Shown here piece by piece: positions 1 through 12,164 of a stretch of DNA of 64,000 nucleotides; positions within the stretch are counted from its first letter, which is position 1, and the number at the start of each line of letters is the position of its first letter. The DNA is from Tubiluchus corallicola. Lineage: Eukaryota; Priapulida; Priapulimorpha; Priapulimorphida; Tubiluchidae. The stretch covers positions 806,001-870,000 of the forward strand of contig JAQGDQ010002368.1 in NCBI GenBank assembly GCA_030141605.1, written 5' to 3'. The notes below the pieces were generated by a model, which was not told the origin of the DNA, searched no databases, and saw only the letters and a program-made list of their open reading frames with translations. The position numbers and the translations under genes were made by a program.

Positions 1-135
1 TTTCACTTTATAAACTACATGCTCTTTTTGCACTTTTCTGCTGTTTCTTCCGGTATATCACCTAAAGAAATTTTACTGTTTTCCATTGTGCTATCTAAGT
101 AAATTTTACTATTTTATTTTATTGTATAACCTTAG

Positions 136-3100
136 ATACAGACATTTTGGGAATTCTACACAAGATTTGATGCAGTGGCAAAAGCTCCACATGCCATACG
201 AGTTTTCAAAACCTTCACTTACATGCTATTTATGATTCATATACAAACCTGTGCATTCTATGCTTTCTCTGAATATGAAAGAAACCAGGGAATTGTATCT
301 GACTGGATACACAAAAATGAAGGCAACGCGTAAGTTTACCATCTTGCCAACTTCTTAAAAAGAAGCACAGTAAAAAGCTGGAAAATAATGTCAAATGGCC
401 ACCGCTGATTATTTAATGATATTAGCATAATTAACTAGGTTTTGAGATCAGCATATAAAATACAAATTTTTTGCCTTCAATAATTAAATTAATTAAATTA
501 TGAAAAGTTTTAAATTGGTAATGCAAGTCGTCTTATGACAATACAGAAAAATGTCTATATGCTGAGCAATGATTGTTCAGTCTGCTTTTATAATAATAAT
601 ACTACAAATGTGCTGCTACCTATATGTTTGTGGAATGTTGATTCTTATTATGTAGCTCAGTATTCTGTTTTTTCTTTGCCTTGTAACTTATGTTACTGGA
701 TTACAGGTATATACGATGCTTCTACTTTGCAACTAAAACAGCAACATCTATAGGAAATAATCCAAAACCAGAACAGTTAAATGAGTTCTTGTACATGACA
801 GTGTCTTGGTTACTAGGAGTTTTCGTCTTTGCTTTACTTATTGGTCAGGTACATTTCTACATACATTTTGGCTTGCAAATTATTCACTGTCAGTGAACTA
901 TTTCAATGTTGCGCTGAAACAAATCTCCAATCATTTATTTAACATGAAATCTTGGAATAAGCTTCTAGCATAATTTTGGGACTGCAACAAAATTAAACTA
1001 TAATTAAAATACTCCTTACCTGTACAATTGAATGCATACTTGAACATTTCTGTATGTATTCAATTGTATATGCAAAGGTTATTTTTATTTTGATATAATT
1101 CTTTTGAAGCATCATGTTAAATAAATATTGAAATGTTTTGCAGTTCTGCCTGCTTTCATTGGAGATTTAAATTAATTCGTTATTTTACTGTTATACTATA
1201 ACTGTTGTTCATTACATACCCTAAACAACGAACATTCACATTTCCAAGAATAGTGAATAGCTATAGCTGTTAATATTTTGGTTTCGTATTTTGCTTTTCA
1301 GTATTTGTGTAAGCGCATTTTGCACTTTTAGGTTAGGGATATTTTCCAAGCTGCAAGAATGACAAAGACTGAATATCGAAAGACTATGGATATAACCATA
1401 AACTATATGCAGAATCTGAAAGTTCCTTCAGACCTTCAGGATCGAGTCAGACTGTGGTTTAACTATAACTGGGAACAGCAGAAAACATTGAGTGTGTTTT
1501 TATTTTTTAACATAATTTTTCGCATTTCTGAAAGAAACTTTTCTCTAACAAAACTTAAAAAGTTTGTAACTCTGAATCTCTGGTTTTTACATCTGATATT
1601 TTCTGGTGTTTTGCCGGTTTTTTTCTGCTACATTGTGCTGCATTTATTTTATATTTAATTGCTGTATGTCTAATAATAATTGTAAGAAAAATTTTCGTTT
1701 TTGCAAGATATATGCATGTAACATTTACAGTATCAGTTCAAGTAACAAATTGAACAAGTCCCATATCTACATAAATGCAGAGATAGAAGAGAGATTAAAA
1801 TGACTATAACATTGAGAAATTATCACCAATGTACATTTTGAACATTAAAATTATATTCTCTCCGCTTGAATATTTCTGGTTTGTGCCTGTGGTAGTGATT
1901 CTGTTATGGTTCTGCCTTTTACGCAGTCTAGTGATTGCCTTCTTTTCTAGACGAGAATGCAGCCCTTCAAATTCTGCCATTGAAGATGAGAACAGATATG
2001 GCTATAAATGTTCATTTTCAAACACTGAGCAAAGTTCAACTGTTTCAGGTAATTTTAGGTGTTTGTTCTTTATGATTATTTAACAGCACGATGATTATCA
2101 CTGCTGTATTTATATTTTTACAACTTTTCAGTCGTGCAATTTTTTATGTGTTTGTTATCTTTTTCAAGTCATATGTTACTTTACATAAAATTTAATTGTG
2201 AGCATTTGTAAACAAATTATTCTAATGTTTGCAATACTTCACTTGTTTACTTCAATAATTTATTTAAAACAGAACGTTTTGATTTAATCACTAAATATTT
2301 TCAGTTGACAGATCTGTATTTAAAATTAAATTCGCATTAAAAATTTTTGCAAATTAAGTATAAGATATAAACCATAATTTTTTTAAAAAAATTGTACCAT
2401 CAATTGCTATCTGGAAATCACTAAAAAAATTTTGGAGCATTTACAAACAATGATGGGTGTTGTTTTACAATAATACTATTTTATGATTAATTTATAAACT
2501 TACATTTATTCACTTAACAATATAATGTTTGTTACTGCATTCTCATTTTCTGTAGTTTCTTATTAAATTTCCAGGACTGTGAAAAAGGGCTGCTTCGAGT
2601 GCTAGTGTTACGATTGCGCCCCGTGTTATATCTGCCTGGTGATTTGGTCTGCAGAAAGGTACTGTTTATTTTTTATATAAATCTAAATCAGCATTATTTT
2701 GTAGAATTTAACACTGAACAATATCATTATATAAATATTAAGCAAACCTTTCTTGAGCTGACTTGTTAGAAACAAACATTTTTATTCATGCACATCTTGA
2801 CACTGACAAAAATACAATCCTGCTAGTTCCTTTTTTGGCTGTTTTGATGAAATAATTCTGAAATTATTACATGGTCCGTAAATAGTATTTTATTTAGCAA
2901 AAACATGCAAAGGTTTCACTTGTGTCTTTAGGGAGATGTAGGGCACGAAATGTACATTGTAAACAATGGCCAGGTTCAAGTTATGGGAGGAGAGAAAAAT
3001 GACATTGTTCTGGCTACTTTGCATTCTGGAAGTGTCTTTGGAGAAATCAGGTAATGCTTATGCTTCTAATGTTAAAAAGACATTGCTGAAGTAAAAAAAA

Positions 3101-6100
3101 GGCGTTTATAGAACATAAAATATTTTTTAAAATTCATGTTACAATTTATAGTTGTTATTGAGTGTTTTCGTGCTTTTTGTACTTCATCTTAAAAGTTGTA
3201 TGTGTTTTTAAGTTGCAAAATTGAATTGTTATAATGGCTGTGTTGTGTTCTCGTGTGATGGATGCTCAGTCTTTTAGGCACATATTTCTGAAACTTTAAC
3301 TGAGCATAACTGTGATAAAGCACAATATTGCTCGATAATTGTTATTTATTTATTTGAACCATCTCTTTTGACCTTCTCTACCTTCTCAAATGGAGCAAAA
3401 AAATAAAAACAGACCATAATAAATACACAAATGTATATGCCCATTTACACCTCTAAAATATATTAGTGTGGTGTGGCAAAATTAAAGCCAGAAATTAAAG
3501 CCTTTTAGATATTGACTGATCACAGATCACAGTTGGCAGAATTACATTACTAAGCCATGCCTCCCCGGTTTTTGTCTCACAATCGCTGGCTGACAGCCAC
3601 TGCCTTAGCCACCTTAGAGAATAACTATAAATATAGGGGAAAACAGGAAACATTGTAACGATTTGTCTCTTGTTCCAGAAAATGTATCTCTGTTATACTT
3701 AACTGACTACAAGAAACGAGTTTTAATTATTTTGCTCAAGGATATATGCATGGTGTCAAGCTTTTATGAGAAAGATTAGGCGTTGTTACCTTAAGACCAG
3801 AATGCTGATCTCCAACAGAAAAAATCTGCTGCTAAACGAACTTGTTGTAAACGTAAAATTATAGATATCCTTACTTGCATTTGCACTTAAATTATTTTTG
3901 AGTGTCTTGAGATCAAAGTTCAGCATGAAAATGAAAACTCTATTATACAACCTGAATCTGTAGGGTGAAATTTTTCTTAGTGATAAAGCAAATCTGGATC
4001 TTAGCTACTGAAAATGATTTTTCAGTTATACAAAAATACAGTGTTCCTTCACTACTTCGCGGTTCCTTTATCGCAGTCTCGCTGTTCCACGGGTTTTCAA
4101 AAAGTATTAATGTAAAATATTTATTGCGATACTTTCGCTGCTTCACGGGTTTTTGCGGTACTCCGTCTAAAGTATTTTACGTATGCATAGTACGTATTGT
4201 ACAGTAATGTATAGATTTGATGAATTTTGCTTAAAAAATCACAAAATGTATAAAAATATATTAAAAATATTAATTCTTACATTAAAAGAATATTATAGAT
4301 CATAAAAAATTACCATTTGCAGTAAATAGTGTATTTATTCGGCGAATGAATATACACCAAAAACGAAATGTAGTACCTGCGCCTGCTTGAGAATCTACTT
4401 GCCGACGTGAGATTGTACACAACACACAATTGGTTGATTATAGTATAAGTATAAAATAAGTATAGCGTCCCTCCCTACTTCGCGGAAATTCACTTATCGC
4501 GGGTGGGCCTGGAACTGAACACCTGCGATAAGTGAGGGAACACTGTATGAGTAAAACAACACATGCATTGCCAGTTTAAAACACTTATGTAAGCACTAAC
4601 ATTTGATTTTAAACAACCTAAGCTGCCCAGGCTAAACTTTGTGAATGTAATAGTTAAAAGGGCCTACTAACTTAAAGTTTAATAAATACTGTTTTATTTT
4701 GTTCCTCCTGCTGAACACGTATAGTGCTGAAGTAGGCATACTATATTTTTGCATTGTAGAACAACATCAGATTTCAAATTTAAAAAATAGAAAGCTAACT
4801 ACTTTGGCAAAGACTTCGTGGTTTTTAAAGGGTTCTGTGTTCCGTGAGGTCTTATGCATGTTCCGTCGGCATGAACATTTGTCTGTCCTTTTTGCCTAAG
4901 TAAAAATAATCTAACCATGTATAAACACACACTTTTGCAGTATATTTGGCATGTTTAGTATAATCTGCATGCCCGAAAATGTGAGTAAACATCTGGGGCT
5001 GTGGAGTGGTTCGCCTGCCATTGTGAGTTGGACTTTCACTGGTTGATTGACATTTTGCAATCCCTCTATTATGGATCGCTTACAATATGTCCTGAACATA
5101 AAAACTGTTAAAAAACTGTCATGAGTATATTTCTAAAGTAATAAAGTTTAATCACTTATACACATTATTTATAGTCTGTTGTCGTTGGCTGGAGGAAATC
5201 GAAGAACTGCAGATGTTAAATCTCGTGGCTTTTCTAATCTATTTGTGCTAAGCAAAGCTGATCTGCAAGACACAATAAAGGATTATCCCGATGCACAAGA
5301 AGCCCTTAAGCGAAAAGCCAAGTATGTGACAAATAATTTCCTATAAGTCCCTTACTTACGGAACAGAATATCAAGCTTCACTGTATGCTGTATGTGACTT
5401 ATTAACATTACTTATTACGAAATATTTTTATTGGTAAGTTAATCATTCATTTAAATGTTGAAAATTTTCAATTATATTTCAGTGATTGTATGTTGTAGGA
5501 AAATTATTGCTCAAAATGCCAAACGGGAAAGAAAGCCCAGCATCAAGGAGGAAGACGTGAAGCTAAAGCCATCAACTAGGCTTAGTTCCCACACTCCAAA
5601 ACTTGTGACAGCTGTCATCGAGGTTGGATAATTTTCCAAATGTTTTTTATAGTATTTGGACTTATTATTATTAAAAATGCACTATTTTTGACAATTCGAA
5701 TATGTGAACGTAATCAAATTTTAGTGTTTAACGCTTGTAGGCTCTGGATAAGAACCCATCAACACATGATAATGAAACAACACAGATTCTGACTGGCAGG
5801 AAGAGCAGATTGCAAGTGCAGAGTTCTATGGAGATGAGATCAACACCCGAAGAAGTGCTCGTGGTAGAAACTACTCAAGATGGTTAGTTAAGAATTTGTT
5901 TTGCTAACGACCCTCAGGCATACGTGTTATTATTGGCTAAATGACGTATAACAGAAATAAATGATCTGTTTGTTTTTTCAAAATTATTGTGCACTGATGA
6001 TTTATCAGTCATTGAAGTATGTACTATTAACTAATTGTCAATTTACTATTATGGAATAACATACATGTTCATTCTTAAGTGAACCTAAAAAGTCATTCTT

Positions 6101-9079
6101 CGTTAACTTGAAAAGTTAATATTTGCCTTGTTATTGCTTGTACAGTCAAACATTTACAAAAGACTTTCAAATGAAATGAGTATAATGAATAATGAATGTA
6201 ATGAATATGCATTAACTGTAGTTATGCATGTTTGTGAGTATTTCATCTATTATGTAAAAATTCTAACCTGCTTTTATAAGTGTGTCTTGCTAAAAAGCAG
6301 AGTGGTAATTTAAAACTGATATTTCACACCTCTCTTGTGTAAGTGTTATAAAGTTAATTAGAAATGATGTACAGATTGACAAAGTTCTACTAAATACAAC
6401 AGTATGGGTGCCAATTTATTTATCAAGGGGATATTAATTCATAAAATATATTCTGTGAGTTTATCAATTATAGTGTTTGGTAGTTATTTATGTTGCTATT
6501 TATGACTCAACCGTTTCAGGCCCAAAAGAAGAGACCCAAATTTCTTTAAAGAATTCTCTGAGCCCTACAACGACTGAACGGCGCAGTCGACTCTTGAAGA
6601 TGCACTCAATTCACGAAAACAGTAAGTATGATTTTATGTCATTGTTGAGTGTTTGTTTATCTTTTAATTTGTTTGTCACTTACTGCCCCACATTACTGTG
6701 ATTTCAAATTTATTTTTATCAATCTGGCTTGAAAATATTAGTATTGTAAATATCAATTTTGATAAAGTTGTTATGCTGCAATGTTGTAACTCTTTCAGCT
6801 TGAGTCCAAGTCGAGTCCCAAGTCTTTGGGGATCAAGTCCGAGTTAAGTCTCAGCTCATTCTGGCCCAAGTCTCGAGTCATTAAACCCAAGTCTGAATTG
6901 AGTTTTAAGTCATTATGTCTATGTCTAAGTCGAGTCTTAAGTCATGTTCACTTCAAATCAAGTTTCAAGTCAAAGTAATTTAGGATTTAATCGATTCCCA
7001 TGTTCTTGTTTAATAGTAATTGACTGTTGTTGTTAATTTTGGCATTATTTTCCTTATTACTGCACTACATTTATTACTACAAACATTGGCTAATGTTGAT
7101 GTTTTGCTATACATCAAACTATCCGTGCAAGATAAATTATTTTACAAATGATTTTACACTTAAGTTTGCAATGGTGTTGTACCGAGTATCTGTATGACAT
7201 AAAAGTAACTTTACAATCAGTAGTACTAATTACATTCTACAAGAAGTTATTCTAGTTACTTATTACATTTACTCTTATTACATTATCTGACAATCCTGTG
7301 TGTTCTTACTAACAAGCCACTTTGTCTGAAGACCCATTCAATTAATAGTCGCACTAATAGCTGAGCAACTAAATACTTTATTAGCCAGTTTAGAAAAGCT
7401 GCTGTTAAAAAAGCTGTCTATGATGTATTTTGAGTTTTTCTCATGCAACATCAAGGGTATGTTTAATGTTGTTAATTATTAAAGTTTTTAACTGAGTGCA
7501 GAGCAGATGCAAACACTGCTGCTGAACCTAGAGACTTTAAGAATTGACACTTTAGGCATAATGCAAATATGGCTTTAGACAATGAACACTGGTCTAACGT
7601 GGGATTGAAATGCTTTCACAAGTAATAACAATTTAACTATTTAGTTATAACGTGCATCATTATTGTTTGTTTTACTGTTCGTGTAGTCTGAGCCACTAAT
7701 CAAGTCAGTACTTTATTGTTTTGAGTCCAAGTCAAATAGCGAGTCATTTATTATAAGTGTCAGTCAAATCTGGAATCAGTGCCATGCAAGTTGAAGTCGA
7801 GTCTGACTCTGAGATGCTGAGCAATTTTCTCAACAAAGGCAATTTATTGATATTTTTTCAGTGTGCTAGACTTTTATGCTTACTTTGTTGCAAAGTATAG
7901 ATAGAAAGATTTTACAAAATAAAGAGATAATTTTATGCACATTATTTTAACTAATATTAGTTATTATTGTTCTGTCAGATAAAAAAGTGGATGACGAGCA
8001 AAGATCGGACTCTGCTTTAGGTAATACCATGTCGTCATCATTGGATACAGTTGACAAAAATAAAGAAACCAAAGAGGTTCCTAAAGGTGTGTAATTTGTG
8101 TACTTGTGTTTCTATAAAAATGTTGTTTTGTTACACCAGAAAGTCCTATTAACAATACTGTATATATTGTACTATATATTGGTTACCCACATGCAGCTGT
8201 TATTTTCAATGGCATCAGATTATTTTGGTAAATCACAGGCCTAAGACATGCTTAACCAAAAATAAAATTTATAGCGGCCTTAGTTAAGCTTCAGCAACAA
8301 ACTAGTTAGTTAAGACTTAGTGGTGTTATTGATTCAAAAAAGTATGAGATGTAGAAAATTTGTGCTTCAAATGAAGATTTTGCATTAAATATTTTTTTAA
8401 GCAGTTTACATCATCTGTTTGTTGACATTATTATGTGTTAAAAAGTTTTTATAAATTATTTGTTTTTGTAGATAACAAAGCTGCTAGTAGTCTAGAATCA
8501 GGCATCTCTTTAGAGGACACAACTTCTAAGATAGAGAAGAAGAAAAAGGTTAGCAAAAACCAGGTTGCTCCTCAAGAAGGCCCACTGAATGTGTGGAATG
8601 AAAGTAAATTTGACCGCACACGTCCAGTGTCTATTGTGCAACCCATGGTGAATGGCATGCCACTTCAACAACAGCAGTCAGCAAAAGAAACATCTTCTTC
8701 ATATAAAGAGAGTGATGACACATCGAGAAATGTGGACACTGCTGCTTTACCTGGCCAAACAGATGCCGGTGTAAATGCAACTGCTAACACAGAATCAGTT
8801 GCTGCTTCTGGGAATCTTATAAATGAAAGTATTGATTTTGATGTACAACCTCATGAATTAGCAACATTGAGAAGGGCTTCGATAACTCCTAGTCTAATGT
8901 CTGCATCACTTGACTTGGAAGATAACATGCAGCATGACGCCCGTACTTTGGATGCAGAGGTTACTGTGCACCAAGAAAGCAGTGCAGTAAGCAGTAGCAG
9001 TGCTGGAGTAGATAATTTAGCTTATGTACCAGAAAGTGATTCACCAAATGCTGTTAAACACAAGCCACCAAAATCGTAA
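136..9079 (+). CDS. CNGB: Cyclic-nucleotide-gated channel beta-like subunit, 5' partial (12 exons)
   Basis: Exons 136-329, 707-848, 1332-1491, 1951-2048, 2575-2658, 2932-3050, 5175-5321, 5499-5622, 5741-5882, 6520-6621, 7979-8086 and 8472-9079 join in phase to 2028 nt (675 aa plus stop). The first exon could instead start at 142. The N-terminus and early membrane segments lie left of the window. Seen in order: S5-like segment (about 20-45), pore filter TSIGNN (78-83), S6 ending in LLIGQVRD, C-linker (about 110-185), and a cyclic-nucleotide-binding domain (about 200-315) with FGEIS (262-266) and NRRTA (274-278). A 360-aa Ser/Thr-rich tail follows. Family knowledge: CNG channels are plasma-membrane cation channels gated by cGMP/cAMP. 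The lack of the pore Glu found in alpha subunits, the beta-type motifs YIRC, LYLPGD and QVQVMGG, and the short loop before NRRTA favour a beta subunit. Two donors are GTGTGT. Family is certain; beta assignment is likely. Confidence 0.9.
3341..3617 (-). repeat. tRNA-derived SINE in CNGB intron
   Basis: Read on the minus strand, the head at 3617 begins with a tRNA-like part: an A-box-like TGGCTAAGGCAGTGG and a weak B-box region ending in ACCGGGG. A body of about 200 bp follows, and the tail is a short (AAAT)n run at 3341-3355. Head, body, simple tail and 277-bp length fit a SINE. No target-site duplication was found. It lies inside the 3051-5174 intron. Confidence 0.55.
4039..4545. mobile_element. 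pogo/Tigger-type MITE, TA target site
   Basis: The ends CAGTGTTCCTTCACT (4039-4053) and AGTGAGGGAACACTG (4531-4545) are inverted repeats with one mismatch, flanked by TA at 4037-4038 and 4546-4547. Subterminal motifs CTACTTCGCGG and CTTATCGCGG recur near both ends. At 507 bp without an ORF of transposase length it is non-autonomous. It sits in the same CNGB intron as the SINE at 3341-3617. The TA duplication and CAGTGTTCC end fit pogo/Tigger of the Tc1/mariner superfamily. Confidence 0.82.
6798..7815. repeat. AGTC-rich degenerate repeat blocks flanking a spacer
   Basis: Two blocks (6798-6978 and about 7701-7815) consist of loosely repeated AAGTC/GAGTC words such as CCAAGTCGAGTC, separated by about 700 bp of AT-rich DNA. 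Both lie in the CNGB intron 6622-7978. The paired arrangement suggests the two ends of one decayed transposon, possibly hAT-like, but no clear terminal inverted repeat or target duplication was found. Confidence 0.55.
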
Positions 9080-10329
9080 TTCACTTTTCTATGGGATTTG
9101 TAAGGTGTGACATCCACTATTAATATTAAGATAACGTAATTTTTTTTATTTGCAACAAAAATAAGTAATTATGAGGTGACTTAATATTGTACAATTAAGT
9201 CTTTTCTGTCCACAAAGTTAGTGTATAAAATTAAGTATGATGTTCGTCACATTTATTTTCAGGCACTTTTCAAGTTTTAAATCTGCAAATCATGTCTTTT
9301 TGCTTTTACCTCGTTTTGAATTAAAGCATGACAAACTAATACACTCATGTTTTTCTACTTTTTTTGGAATTCCGTGATCACTCCTTAATCCTATATTCCA
9401 ATATGCAACTAATACGTGAAATTTAAAAAAGTTTACCATTGAACCATGTGTGCTCATGCATAACCTGACACCCATGAAACAACATTGTTATACATTAAAA
9501 CCGAGCATTTTGGTAAACAACTTTTGAATAATTTATTAAATAAGGGATTACTCGTACGCAAGCACAAGATCTAAATACATTCACACATCTAACACAAGGT
9601 AAACCACAGGTAAAATCACAAAGTAGAACAGAAGAGGACAGGATTAAATCGAGCTGGCAATAGTGACACATCTTATACAATATACACAGTGGCATACAAA
9701 CTGGGTACCAAAATAATTATTTTACAAGGTATATTTAAAATTAGCTTAGGAAGCTTACAAAAGATAAAATAACATTACAAAATTGTATTGTTTTGGTGAC
9801 AATAATATAGTACATGTATAAACTATAAACAGTCTGCAATAGTAGGAAAACAAAAACAGAAACTTTCAAGGGATACTTGACTTGAGGACATTACACCTTA
9901 GCAAGGCTATACATAAATTGTCTGCAAAAAATTAATTTTTATACAGCAACAACCAGACAGCTCAAAAGTTTTCAATTCTTTAAACTGTGTTCATTTATCT
10001 TTGATCACAAAAATACTTTGGACTGTAAATGAATTACTCTCTGTTCAAGTGCTTTTTGCATAAGTAACAGTTTTCACTTTTATGACACTTTAATTACGTT
10101 AAAAAATTTAAATTCATTCTGCTTATGCTATCTGAATCAATTTGTGATGTTTAACATTTAAACATGTTAGCTAGTGATACTTTGGTTTATCAATGTGCTA
10201 TGAAACAAATGCAAATGAACTGCCAGTTTTCATTTAATGAAATAAGCTTCTGATGTTTGTTTTTGAAAAGTTTTGACATTTACCATGCAATTTTTACAAT
10301 CATGTTCATAACAAACAAACATAATGACA
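9080..10329. other. Convergent 3' flanks of CNGB and LRR genes
   Basis: No coding sequence is recognised. Both neighbours end here tail to tail, so this holds both 3' UTRs. Weak polyadenylation candidates are ATTAAA at 9320-9325 (+) for CNGB, and on the minus strand AATAAA at 9532-9537 or ATTAAA near 10231-10236 for the LRR gene. Confidence 0.6.
9320..9325 (+). terminator. Candidate CNGB polyadenylation signal (ATTAAA)
   Basis: This variant signal lies about 240 nt after the CNGB stop. No canonical AATAAA occurs closer on this strand. Confidence 0.25.
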
Positions 10330-12135
10330 CTATACAGAAGTTGCCCAAGAGACAGGCCGTTCTTTTTTGCCTTCATTATGCTTTTCTATTAGTTTTGTCC
10401 GGCCTTCACTTTCAACTACCGGATTTTGGTTTTTACCGAGCGATGCATCCAGTGGAACATTAGCATCAACTTCCTCCCGCCACAAGTGATCAGTTTTTTG
10501 TCCATCAGAAAACTCTTCCTCATGTGTGTAGTAAGTGATTTCTCGTCTTTTCCAGAAAATGGCTATTAGTATTGCCAACAACACAGCAATGACCATAACT
10601 GCAATTGCAACTCCAAGTCTTGCATCCATGTTTAAGCGTTTAGCTCTAAACACCATAGGGCATGTCGCAATATGACTTGCATTCAAATTTCTGATGTACA
10701 TCCCAGCATACTCTGCAGGTGTTGCACATTTTAAGCAAGTGATGTGTTTTGGATCAGAAGTACAGTTAACTGGATACAATTCCTGAATCCACTCATACAC
10801 CGGACGAATTACACAGTTACAGTGCCATGGGTTATCGCTAAGAGAAACACTAACTGTCTTTAATTCATCAACAAGGTCAACATCAAGTTGAAAAAATGAG
10901 TTGCCACTCAGGTCTATATGGCAAGAATACACAGAAAGGTCTTTTACAATCTTTGGATCAAAAGTTGATAGGTTATTGTTCCTGAGAATAAGTTGACTCA
11001 GTCTTAGAATGTATGGAATGGAACTGCGTGGCAGCTCACTCAAGCTGCAGTTTGTAAGGTTAAGCACCACTAGCTCTGATAACATATTGAGCAAAAGGTC
11101 TAGTTTTTCTACATCAAGCTGATTTCCACTTAAGTCTATCTCTTCCAACCTACCAGAAATCGGTGCAAGAATGTTGGGATCAATTTCATCCCAATTGTTA
11201 TAAGCAAGGGATATACTTCGAGTCGTCAAACCTTCCAGAGAACTGGGTAGGATACCTTCACTGAGCCTGTTATGAGACAAGCTCAGCACATCTAAACTGA
11301 GTCCCTCAAATAAGTTATCAGGAATGCTAATTAGTTCATTATCATCAAGGTACAGCTCTTTTAACATCTTCAGACGTTTGGAGAAAACTCCTTTTTTAAA
11401 CGGATGCAGCCGATTACTGCTTAAGTTCAAATACTCAAGATTTGCCATATATTTGAATGTGTCCTCGTGTATGCCAGTTAAATTACAATTGCTTGCGTGT
11501 AGTTTCCTTAAACTATGTTGCACATCAAGGAACACATCTTTGTCTAAATACCTTATCGGATTATCATTGAGAACTAGTGTTTCCAAATTATTTAGCTCCA
11601 AGAAGAATCTTGCGGGAAGCAAGTGAAGATCATTTCTGCCCATATTTAGGTACCGAAGTTGGGGCAGTGGTGCAAATTGTCCAGAAGCTATCTCTGATAT
11701 ATTATTACTATACAAGTTCAAATGTGTCACCAAAGAAATGCCAATCAGTTTCTTTTCACTGATGTGAGAAATGTTATTATAACTTAAATCTAACACCACG
11801 CAGCTGGATAAACCATAGAATGCATACTCTGCAATGCCATTAAGATTAGAATGTGTAATACGAAGCTGCTCGATGTTTGGATACTTTCTAAATGTCGCCT
11901 TTGGAATGCCATGAATGTAGTTGGAGCCGTTTTCGGGTGCACCGATTGTAAGTATATTCGTCCGAACATCAAACCCCTGTGGGATACTAGTCAGTCCACC
12001 TTTAACACATAGTGTTTGATGCCTTCTATTTTCCACAATGCTGCATTCACATTCTGCTGGGCACTTGAAGCAACAAACCTGCTTCTTGCTGATTGTCAGC
12101 AAAATGACGATCATCAATGTTAGAAATCCCGCCAT
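10330..12135 (-). CDS. Leucine-rich-repeat type I membrane protein with PDZ-ligand C-terminus
   Basis: A single coding exon encodes 601 aa. The start context is good (AAGCATGGC) and a hydrophobic signal peptide (about 1-20) follows. Then come an LRRNT cysteine cluster (CFKCPAECEC), roughly 14 LRRs with LxxLxLxxN cores, an LRRCT (about 435-494, NPWHCNC with later paired Cys), one transmembrane helix (about 507-528), basic stop-transfer residues KRRE, and a 73-aa cytoplasmic tail ending ATSV. Many N-glycosylation sites fit an extracellular LRR domain. T-x-V at the end matches a class I PDZ ligand. Related architectures are cell-surface adhesion or receptor LRR proteins; there is no TIR, Ig or FN3 domain. 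I cannot name the family. It is likely a plasma-membrane protein anchored through a PDZ scaffold (inference). A splice acceptor 27 nt upstream shows that the 5' UTR is spliced. Confidence 0.92.
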   Translation of the reverse strand: MAGFLTLMIVILLTISKKQVCCFKCPAECECSIVENRRHQTLCVKGGLTSIPQGFDVRTNILTIGAPENGSNYIHGIPKATFRKYPNIEQLRITHSNLNGIAEYAFYGLSSCVVLDLSYNNISHISEKKLIGISLVTHLNLYSNNISEIASGQFAPLPQLRYLNMGRNDLHLLPARFFLELNNLETLVLNDNPIRYLDKDVFLDVQHSLRKLHASNCNLTGIHEDTFKYMANLEYLNLSSNRLHPFKKGVFSKRLKMLKELYLDDNELISIPDNLFEGLSLDVLSLSHNRLSEGILPSSLEGLTTRSISLAYNNWDEIDPNILAPISGRLEEIDLSGNQLDVEKLDLLLNMLSELVVLNLTNCSLSELPRSSIPYILRLSQLILRNNNLSTFDPKIVKDLSVYSCHIDLSGNSFFQLDVDLVDELKTVSVSLSDNPWHCNCVIRPVYEWIQELYPVNCTSDPKHITCLKCATPAEYAGMYIRNLNASHIATCPMVFRAKRLNMDARLGVAIAVMVIAVLLAILIAIFWKRREITYYTHEEEFSDGQKTDHLWREEVDANVPLDASLGKNQNPVVESEGRTKLIEKHNEGKKERPVSWATSV

Positions 12136-12162
12136 GCTTCTTCCTCATTCATAGTTTATAAC

Positions 12163-12164
12163 CT
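12163..12164 (-). other. Splice acceptor in LRR gene 5' UTR
   Basis: On the minus strand GTGTTTCAG ends here, 27 nt upstream of the ATG at 12135, so the coding exon begins at 12162. An upstream noncoding exon must lie at higher coordinates, or a spliced leader is added here. The sequence does not decide between these. Confidence 0.55.

Noticed and set aside
11324-11626. ORFs antisense to the LRR gene
   Set aside because: Shadow frames of the 601-aa LRR coding sequence.
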